DNA from: VYDC01 sp034420495
GTDB lineage: Bacteria; Chloroflexota; Dehalococcoidia; UBA2979
Assembly: GCA_034420495.1 (NCBI GenBank)
Contig: DAOULG010000097.1
Location: 1 to 5,477 of the forward strand
Direction of reading: 5' to 3'
Length of the DNA: 5,477 bases
Numbering within the stretch: position 1 is the first letter of the stretch; every line of letters starts with the position of its first letter. The notes beneath the pieces were generated by a model. That model searched no databases. It was given only the letters and a program-made list of their open reading frames with translations, and was not told where the DNA came from. The translations under genes and the position numbers were made by a program. Below are positions 1 through 4,582 of the stretch, one piece after another.

Positions 1-2
1 GG

Positions 3-38
3 ACGGCCGCCGCGGGCGCGGCGCGACCGGCGGGCTGA
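3..38 (+). CDS. Possible C-terminal tail of an upstream gene (partial, uncertain)
   Basis: Read in the frame that ends at the TGA at 36-38, the first bases encode an Ala/Gly/Pro-rich tail, TAAAGAARPAG, of a kind common at the C-termini of proteins in high-GC genomes. The gene would enter the window from the left on the plus strand. Support is indirect: a strong GC hairpin begins four bases after this stop codon, as expected behind a gene end. No start codon of a divergent minus-strand gene (CAT, CAC or CAA on the plus strand) occurs before position 120. Eleven residues are too few to assign a family, and the minus-strand frames are also open here, so this may simply be non-coding. Confidence 0.25.
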   Translation, partial: TAAAGAARPAG

Positions 39-42
39 ACGA

Positions 43-69
43 GGGGCGGCGCGCGGGCGGCGCCGCCCC
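43..69 (+). terminator. Perfect 10-bp GC hairpin, possible terminator of the upstream gene
   Basis: GGGGCGGCGC (43-52) pairs perfectly with GCGCCGCCCC (60-69) around a 7-base loop (53-59). No T tract follows on either side, so it is not a classical intrinsic terminator. High-GC bacteria do use U-poor hairpins at gene ends. Its position, just after a possible stop codon (36-38) and before a -10-like element (112-117), fits a boundary between two transcription units. Because the region is almost entirely G+C, some hairpin potential is expected by chance. Confidence 0.4.
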
Positions 70-111
70 CCGGTGCCCCCGGCCGAGCGCCGCCTGCGGT
101 CGGCTCCCGGC

Positions 112-117
112 TATGCT
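112..117 (+). promoter_or_regulatory. -10-like element TATGCT placed for a leaderless transcript
   Basis: TATGCT matches the TANNNT -10 pattern and is one of the few AT-bearing spots in this GC-rich stretch. Six bases (118-123) separate it from the GTG at 124-126, which is followed at once by ATG at 127. A transcript starting 7 bases past the hexamer would begin on that GTG, with essentially no 5' leader. No good -35 hexamer lies about 17 bp upstream, and no Shine-Dalgarno sequence precedes the start. That absence favours the leaderless reading. No expression evidence is available from sequence alone. Confidence 0.4.
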
Positions 118-126
118 GGCTCCGTG

Positions 127-1338
127 ATGCGGCTCACGCTGCCCCGTCTCGGGCTCATCCTCCTGGTGGTCCTGCTCGCGACGCTGCTGGAGCTCCGGGC
201 CTGCGGCGACGGCGGCTCCGGGCGCGTCGCGCTCCATATCGGCGCCGTGCTGCCGGAGAGCGGCACCCTCTCCAGCATCGGGGTGCCGATGATCGAGGCC
301 GCAAGGCTCGCCGAGTCGGACGTCCGCGCGGCGGGCGGTCTCATCACCATCAGCCTGGCGGACTCGGAGACGGACCCGGCGGTCGCTCCCTCCGCCGTCT
401 CCGGGCTCCTCGACGGCGGCGTGCACGCGATCGTGGGCGCCGGCGCCTCCGGCGTCTCGCAGTCCTTCATCGAGACGCTCTCCCGGGAGCGGATCCCCCA
501 GTGCTCCGGGTCGAACACCTCCCCCGCATTCAGCACGCAGCCGAGCGCCGCCTACTACATCCGCACCGTGCCGTCCGACCGGGCGATCGCCCCGCTGCTC
601 GCCGGGCTCATCTCCGACGACGGTCACGGCCGCGTCGCCGTCGTCGCCCGCGGCGACGACTGGGGGCGCTCGCTCGCCGGCGAGCTCGCGCGGCGCCTCC
701 CGGAGATCGGCGTCGAGGTCACGGTCGTCCTCTACGACCCGCGGCAGACGGCCTTCGACGACGAGATCGCCTCGGTGGCGGCCTCGGGCGCCGGGGCCGT
801 CGTCAGCCTCGTCTTCGCCGAGGGCGTGCCGCTCATCCGCGGCCTCATCGAGGCCGGCTACGGCCCCGAGCGGCAGTACCTCGGCAACGGCCTCGCCGAT
901 CCCGATCTGGCGCGCCTCGTCGACCCCGGCGACCCGACCGTCGTCGACGGGCTCCGGCTGGTCCAGCCCGCGACGCGGGGCTCCTTCAACGAGAGGATCG
1001 CCGCCCACACGCCCGAGACGGCGGCCTACCCCGCCGCCGTCTACGACTGCGTCGTGCTGCTCGCGCTCGCCGCGGAGGTCACCGGCGGCGTCGACGGCGA
1101 GAGGATGATGGAGGCGCTCGCCGACATCACGCGCGACGGGACGGAGTGCCGCAGCTACGGCGAGTGCTCCGACCTCATCCGCAGCGGCATCGAGATCGAC
1201 TACGTCGGCGCGAGCGGACCGCTCGATCTCGATGAGGCGGGGGACGTCACCGCCGCGACCTACGCGGTCATCACCTACCGGGACGGCGAGTTCGCGACGC
1301 TCGCGCTGAGGGACGTCGTCCTCGGCCCGGGGGAGTAG
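127..1338 (+). CDS. Liv-type ABC transporter substrate-binding lipoprotein
   Basis: This encodes a 403-residue extracytoplasmic binding protein of the branched-chain amino acid (LivJ/LivK, periplasmic-binding type I) family. It would capture an amino acid or similar small ligand and deliver it to a membrane permease. The N-terminus has Arg residues, a hydrophobic segment (about 8-23) and a lipobox-like LRAC with Cys26 as the probable lipidated residue; Arg at -2 is atypical. Family features follow in order: IGAVLPESGTLSSIG (38-52), a ligand-loop-like GAGASGVS (104-111), IPQCSGSNTSPAF (123-135), YYIRTVPSD (143-151) and VAVVARGDDWGRSLA (170-184). The C-terminal part ends in GASGPLDLDEAGD (361-373). 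Cys341 and Cys347 could form a small disulphide loop. ATG at 127 was chosen because the signal segment begins there; GTG at 124, one codon earlier, is equally possible for a leaderless mRNA. No transporter partner gene is visible. The ligand cannot be predicted; the family assignment is firm. Confidence 0.9.
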   Translation: MRLTLPRLGLILLVVLLATLLELRACGDGGSGRVALHIGAVLPESGTLSSIGVPMIEAARLAESDVRAAGGLITISLADSETDPAVAPSAVSGLLDGGVHAIVGAGASGVSQSFIETLSRERIPQCSGSNTSPAFSTQPSAAYYIRTVPSDRAIAPLLAGLISDDGHGRVAVVARGDDWGRSLAGELARRLPEIGVEVTVVLYDPRQTAFDDEIASVAASGAGAVVSLVFAEGVPLIRGLIEAGYGPERQYLGNGLADPDLARLVDPGDPTVVDGLRLVQPATRGSFNERIAAHTPETAAYPAAVYDCVVLLALAAEVTGGVDGERMMEALADITRDGTECRSYGECSDLIRSGIEIDYVGASGPLDLDEAGDVTAATYAVITYRDGEFATLALRDVVLGPGE

Positions 1339-1355
1339 GGGCCGGCCGCCGCCCC
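1339..1355. terminator. Convergent 17-nt spacer with a possible bidirectional hairpin
   Basis: The binding-protein gene ends in TAG at 1336-1338 and the minus-strand oxidoreductase gene ends in TGA at 1356-1358. GGGGC (1338-1342) can pair with GCCCC (1351-1355), and GGCCGGCC (1340-1347) is self-complementary. Any terminator here would have to serve both strands. The stem is only 5 bp with no T tract, so the call is weak. Confidence 0.25.
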
Positions 1356-2522
1356 TCAGGAGAGGAGGGCGGCGACCTCCTCGGCGATCGCGAGCGAGGC
1401 GGTGAGGCCCGGCGACTCGATCCCGCCCAGGTGCACGTAGCCGCCGTCGCGCCAGATCAAAAAGTCGGCCGCCGGCTCTCCGGGGCCGTGCAGCTTCGGT
1501 CGGTAGCCGACCTGCCCCGGGGCGATCCCCTCCGCCTGAAGGGTCGGGAGCAGCCGGCGGCCCGCCCCGAGGAAGGCCTCCCGCCGGTCGTCGCGCGCGC
1601 GGTAGTCGAGCGCGGCGCCCTCCTCCAGCCACTCGGTGTCCGGGCCGAGATGCAGGCCCCCGTCGAGATCGACCGTCAGGTGGACCCCCAGGCCGCCGGC
1701 GCGGGCGAGGTGGCCGTCCATCCCTCCCCCGCCCGCGGGGACGGCGTAGACGTGGCGCGAGACCCGGCGCGCCAGGGGGGCGTCCACGACGTCGTAGTAG
1801 CGTCCCTTGTTCGCGCGCTGCCGGAAGACCGGGACGTCGGGCCCGCCGTCGAGCGGGTAGCCGGCCGCCCGCGCGACGAGCGGCGCCCCGTGGCCGGCCG
1901 CGTTGACGAGGGCGGCGCACCGCAGCTCGTGCGCCGCGCCGTCCGCGTCCGCCGCCTCCAGGGCGAAGCCGCCCGCGACGCGCGCCGCCCCCCGCAGCTC
2001 GTGGCGGTAGGCGAGGAGGGCGCCGCGGGAGAGCGCCTCGCTCTCGAGCGAGCGCGCGAACGCCGCGGCGTCGACGGCGCCGGAGGACTCGGAGTGGAGC
2101 GCCTCACGGCAGGGGACCGCCGGCTCCAGCACCCGCGCCGCGGCCCCGCTCAGCCGGCTCATCCCCGGAACGCCGTTCGCGGCGGCCTGCTCCCAGACGC
2201 CCTCGAGCGCCGGCAGCTCCTCCTCCGCGAGCGCGGCGACGAGCTTCCCCGTGCGCGCGGCGGGGACACCGCGCTCCGCGCACCACGCGTAGAGGGCGCG
2301 GTTGCCGGCGACGCACAGCAGGTGCTTCCGCGATCCGGTCGGGTAGTAGATGCCGGCGTGCACGACCTGCGAGTTGTGCGCGCTCGTCTCCAGCGCCGGC
2401 CCCTCGCGCCGCTCGATCACGACCGCGGAGCGCTCCCGCGCCAGCCGCGCCGCGACCGCGAGTCCGACGACGCCGGCGCCCACCACGACGACGTCCGCGT
2501 CGAGCTCCCCGGGGGCGACCAT
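1356..2522 (-). CDS. FAD-dependent oxidoreductase, L-2-hydroxyglutarate oxidase family
   Basis: The 388-residue product belongs to the DAO/GlpA-like FAD oxidoreductases and most resembles the L-2-hydroxyglutarate oxidase/dehydrogenase (LhgO, L2HGDH) branch, which oxidises L-2-hydroxyglutarate to 2-oxoglutarate. The N-terminal strand carries the FAD-binding GxGxxG (VVVVGAGVVG, 11-20) and a later acidic residue in VVIERR (34-39). Branch hallmarks are HNSQVVHAGIYY (49-60), NKGRYY (238-243), LGVHLTVDLDGG (278-289), LGPDTEW (292-298) and the C-terminal GIESPGLTASLAI (367-379). Length is near the usual 370-420 residues, with no signal peptide or membrane segment. ATG at 2520-2522 is the start because AGGGAGGTG (2526-2534) sits just before it as a near-ideal Shine-Dalgarno; a GTG two codons upstream is part of that site. 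It lies 64 nt behind the flavin reductase-like gene, probably in one operon. The family is clear, but the exact 2-hydroxyacid substrate is inferred. Confidence 0.88.
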   Translation of the reverse strand: MVAPGELDADVVVVGAGVVGLAVAARLARERSAVVIERREGPALETSAHNSQVVHAGIYYPTGSRKHLLCVAGNRALYAWCAERGVPAARTGKLVAALAEEELPALEGVWEQAAANGVPGMSRLSGAAARVLEPAVPCREALHSESSGAVDAAAFARSLESEALSRGALLAYRHELRGAARVAGGFALEAADADGAAHELRCAALVNAAGHGAPLVARAAGYPLDGGPDVPVFRQRANKGRYYDVVDAPLARRVSRHVYAVPAGGGGMDGHLARAGGLGVHLTVDLDGGLHLGPDTEWLEEGAALDYRARDDRREAFLGAGRRLLPTLQAEGIAPGQVGYRPKLHGPGEPAADFLIWRDGGYVHLGGIESPGLTASLAIAEEVAALLS

Positions 2523-2525
2523 CAG

Positions 2526-2534
2526 CACCTCCCT
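2526..2534 (-). promoter_or_regulatory. Strong Shine-Dalgarno site that fixes the oxidoreductase start
   Basis: Read on the minus strand, AGGGAGGTG is followed by CTG and then ATG, leaving 5 bases between GGAGG and the start codon. The GTG at 2526-2528 is in frame and could be mistaken for the start, but it forms the 3' end of the ribosome binding site. Confidence 0.75.
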
Positions 2535-2542
2535 GCCGCGCC

Positions 2543-2586
2543 CGGGGCGCCGGGGCGCGGCGGGCCCGGGCGGGGCGGGCGCCCCG
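2543..2586 (-). repeat. Inverted repeat filling the intercistronic gap
   Basis: CGGGGCGCC (2543-2551) and GGCGCCCCG (2578-2586) are exact reverse complements: a 9-bp stem around a 26-base loop that itself contains the palindrome CGGGCCCG (2561-2568). It occupies most of the gap between the flavin reductase-like and oxidoreductase genes and ends 8 bases before the Shine-Dalgarno of the latter. It could stabilise, attenuate or process the mRNA. There is no T tract, and chance pairing is common in such GC-rich DNA. Confidence 0.35.
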
Positions 2587-3150
2587 TCAGCCGGAGTAGC
2601 TCCAGCCGGTGTAGACGGAGGTCAGCGGATCCGCCGAGCGCAGCAGGCGCGCGTCGAGCACGCGGCCGAGCACGAGCTCGTGATCGCCGGCGTCGACGAA
2701 GCGCTCCGCCTCGCACTCGAAGACCGCGAGCGCGTCGGCGAGCAGGGGGCAGCCCCGCGCGTCGAGCCCGTACTCGACGCCCTCGAGCTTGCGGTGCACC
2801 CGTGCCTGGGCCTCCTCGCTCCGCCCGCGGATCTTCGCGCCCTCCCGCGGCTGGAGGAAGCGCGCCGCCAGGGTCATGCCGTCCTCGGCGAGCAGGTTCA
2901 CGGTGAAGGCGCGGTTCGAGCGGATGCTCGCCAGACTGTAGGAGCTCTGCTCGAAGGCGACCGCGAGCAGCCGCGGGCGGAACGAGACCTGCATCACCCA
3001 GTCGGCGATCATCCCGTTGGGCTCGCCGTCGCGCACCGACCCGACGATGTAGATCCCGTAGGGGAGCTCGTGCATCGCCTCCTGGATGAGCTCGTCGGGG
3101 CTCTTCTCGCGGCGCCGGCCGCCGGCCGGCGGCCCGGAGGCGTCGCTCAT
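2587..3150 (-). CDS. Flavin reductase-like FMN-binding split-barrel protein
   Basis: The 187-residue product looks like a member of the flavin reductase-like family (FMN-binding split barrel), whose members bind FMN and often reduce flavin with NAD(P)H for a partner oxygenase or another acceptor. After a polar, probably flexible N-terminus (1-20), the barrel starts at LPYGIYIVGSVRDGEPNGM (29-47). It continues through VMQVSFRPRLLAVAF (52-66), AFTVNLL (81-87) and the family-typical AGDHELVLGRV (154-164), and ends in VYTGWSYSG. It has no signal peptide or membrane segment, so it should be cytoplasmic. The start is ATG 3148-3150, because GGGGAG (3157-3162) lies 6 bases upstream; the in-frame ATG at 3204 lacks such a site and would add an Arg-rich leader. 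The nearby FAD oxidoreductase is the only other flavoprotein visible. No monooxygenase partner is present, so a role as a heme- or F420-type split-barrel relative remains possible. Confidence 0.85.
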   Translation of the reverse strand: MSDASGPPAGGRRREKSPDELIQEAMHELPYGIYIVGSVRDGEPNGMIADWVMQVSFRPRLLAVAFEQSSYSLASIRSNRAFTVNLLAEDGMTLAARFLQPREGAKIRGRSEEAQARVHRKLEGVEYGLDARGCPLLADALAVFECEAERFVDAGDHELVLGRVLDARLLRSADPLTSVYTGWSYSG

Positions 3151-3229
3151 CGTCCACTCCCCATCCGCCCGGGGCCTCCGCCGCCTGCGGCGGGATCCCA
3201 CCATATCCGACCGCGACCGGGCGGAGGAC
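3151..3229 (-). other. 79-nt intergenic gap: ribosome site, small hairpin, weak -10-like spot
   Basis: This gap separates the second M16 gene from the flavin reductase-like gene. It holds the Shine-Dalgarno GGGGAG (3157-3162), a 6-bp hairpin of CCGCCG (3178-3183) with CGGCGG (3188-3193), and an AT-richer patch whose minus-strand reading includes TATGGT (3205 to 3200). That patch could be a -10 element giving a leader of roughly 45 nt, but the bases at the expected -35 position (TCCTCC) do not match. Whether the two flavoprotein genes have their own promoter or are read through from the peptidase genes cannot be decided. Confidence 0.3.
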
Positions 3230-4582
3230 TCAGCCCGCGGGGCCGGGAGGCTCCTCTCCCGGAGGGACGACGGGGCCGAAGGGGGCCAGCTGCTCCGCGA
3301 TCTCCCCCGCGTCGCCGGTGAGGGCGATCGTCATCGCCTGCGGCCGCAGGTGCTCGGCGACGACGCGCCGCACCTCGCCCGGCGTCACCGCGTAGACGCG
3401 CTCCACGAAGCCCTCGGCCCACTGCGCGCCGAGATCGTGGAGATCGAGGAACGCGAGCACGCCGAGCAGCCCCGGAGCCGTCGCTCCGCGCATCAGCTGC
3501 ACGCCGGCGACGTAGTTCTGGATGCCGGCCAGCTCGTCGGCCGCGGGCGGCTCCGAGCCGAGGCGCTCGATCTCGCCCACGATCTCCCGGAGCGCGGCGC
3601 CGGTCACGGAGGTGGTCACGTCGGCGGTCTCCACCCAGTAGGCGCCGCCCCGGAGCGCGGCGACGCTGCTCCTCGGCGAGTAGGTGTATCCCTTCCGCTC
3701 GCGGATGTTGGTCGTGATCCGCGACATGAAGGAGCCCCCCAGGAGGGCGTCGGCGACCATCAGCGGCACGAAGTCGGGGTGCGCGGGGCCGGGCACCGCA
3801 AGCCCCAGGTGGATCGTCGACTGGGGCGCGCCGGGCCGGTCGCCCATGTGGACGGCCCGCCCGGCCGCCGGCTCCGGAGCCGGCGCCGCCGCCCGCGGGG
3901 GCGTCTCCCAGTCGTCGAGCGCGCGGGTGGCCGCCCGGCCCACCGCCCCGGCGTCGAAGCTCCCCGCGACGTAGAGGCGGCTCCCCGCGGCACCGAGCGC
4001 GCGCGCGAGGAAGGCGCGCGCGGCGGGGAGCGAGAAGGCGTCGATCTCCGCCGGATCAGCGAGCACGCGGCCGTAGGGGTGCGCGCCGTAGAGCGCGCCC
4101 CGGAAGCGCCCGAGCGTCAGCCACCCGGGCTCCGAGCGCGCGAGCGCCAGCTGCCGCTCGAGATCGGCCCGCAGCCTCGGGAGCGCCTCCTCCGGCAGCG
4201 CCGGCTCCCGCACGACCTCCGCGAGCAGCTCCACCGCCGCGGGCGCGAACTCCGCGAGGACCCGCAGCTCCAGCCAGAGGCTGTCGTCGTCGGAGTCGAC
4301 CTCGAGCTCGCCGCCCAGGCCCGCGACGTGGTCCGCGAGGGCCGGCGCGTCGCGGGACGAGGTGCCCTCCTTCAGGTAGCGGGCCGCCAGGCGCGAGAGC
4401 CAGGTCTCCCCGGCGCGCTCGTGCGCGGCGCCGGCGCCGGTGACCAGGCGGAGCGTCGCCTTCGGGACCGTGCCGACGGGGACGAGCGTCACGCCCAGGC
4501 CCCCGGCGAGCCGTCCCTCCTCGCGGGGGGGAAGCCGCCAGGCGGGGGGGCGGCCGGCGGCGGGGCGGCCGCCCTGGCTCAC
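3230..4582 (-). CDS. M16 family peptidase-like protein, non-catalytic (R/Y) subunit
   Basis: This encodes a 450-residue protein with the two-lobed M16 (insulinase/MPP-like) architecture and no visible signal peptide. The N-terminal lobe begins near RLAGGLGVTLVPV (24-36). At the zinc site the family motif HXXEH is replaced by RLAAR (64-68) just before KEGT (71-74), so it should not bind catalytic zinc. The C-terminal lobe is conserved: LGLAVPGPAHPDFVPLMVADALLGG (259-283) and SRITTNIRERKGYTYS (287-302), with Arg294 and Tyr301 as the likely substrate-contacting R/Y pair. In known bacterial M16B heterodimers (the Sphingomonas SPH2681/SPH2682 type) one subunit brings the zinc site and the other this pair. 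The GTG start (4580-4582) overlaps the TGA of the preceding M16 gene as GTGA and points to translational coupling; the Shine-Dalgarno is poor. The first 20 codons contain two C7 runs and a hairpin. The same frame stays open upstream to 4936, but that stretch is Arg/Pro-rich and is the shadow of the preceding gene. Confidence 0.88.
   Translation of the reverse strand: MSQGGRPAAGRPPAWRLPPREEGRLAGGLGVTLVPVGTVPKATLRLVTGAGAAHERAGETWLSRLAARYLKEGTSSRDAPALADHVAGLGGELEVDSDDDSLWLELRVLAEFAPAAVELLAEVVREPALPEEALPRLRADLERQLALARSEPGWLTLGRFRGALYGAHPYGRVLADPAEIDAFSLPAARAFLARALGAAGSRLYVAGSFDAGAVGRAATRALDDWETPPRAAAPAPEPAAGRAVHMGDRPGAPQSTIHLGLAVPGPAHPDFVPLMVADALLGGSFMSRITTNIRERKGYTYSPRSSVAALRGGAYWVETADVTTSVTGAALREIVGEIERLGSEPPAADELAGIQNYVAGVQLMRGATAPGLLGVLAFLDLHDLGAQWAEGFVERVYAVTPGEVRRVVAEHLRPQAMTIALTGDAGEIAEQLAPFGPVVPPGEEPPGPAG
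4525..4550 (-). repeat. Two seven-base homopolymer runs at the 5' end of the second M16 gene
   Basis: On the coding strand there are two runs of seven C (4544-4550 and 4525-4531), 13 bases apart, within codons 11 to 20. A one-base change in either would shift the frame before any conserved M16 sequence is reached. They are possible slippage sites for replication or for sequencing error. As given, the frame is intact. Confidence 0.6.
4548..4574 (-). repeat. Hairpin just inside the second M16 gene
   Basis: On the coding strand GGGCGGCC (4574 to 4567) and GGCCGCCC (4555 to 4548) are exact reverse complements with an 11-base loop. The stem starts five bases after the GTG start codon. Positions 4563-4574 also form a 12-bp perfect palindrome. 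Such a structure could limit independent initiation and make translation depend on ribosomes arriving from the preceding gene. Confidence 0.35.

Noticed and set aside
73..126. Earlier GTG start at 73 for the binding protein (18 extra residues)
   Set aside because: The extra residues are charged and come before the hydrophobic signal segment. The -10-like element would fall inside the coding region, and no ribosome site precedes it.
501..1235. 244-codon plus-strand frame inside the binding-protein gene
   Set aside because: It is extremely Arg-rich and overlaps a well-conserved Liv-type protein in another frame.
1431..2906. 491-codon open frame on the plus strand opposite the two flavoprotein genes
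   Set aside because: It shows a low-complexity Arg/Ala/Pro composition and runs across two real minus-strand genes and the gap between them, so it is a GC-bias shadow.
3151..3204. In-frame ATG at 3204 for the flavin reductase-like gene
   Set aside because: No Shine-Dalgarno precedes it, and the added residues are an Arg run without family similarity. ATG 3150 has GGGGAG six bases upstream.
4579..4582. A frameshift joining the two M16 genes into one long M16 protein
   Set aside because: The upstream protein ends cleanly after a complete C-terminal lobe and the downstream protein has its own full two-lobe layout. The GTGA overlap is a normal operon junction.
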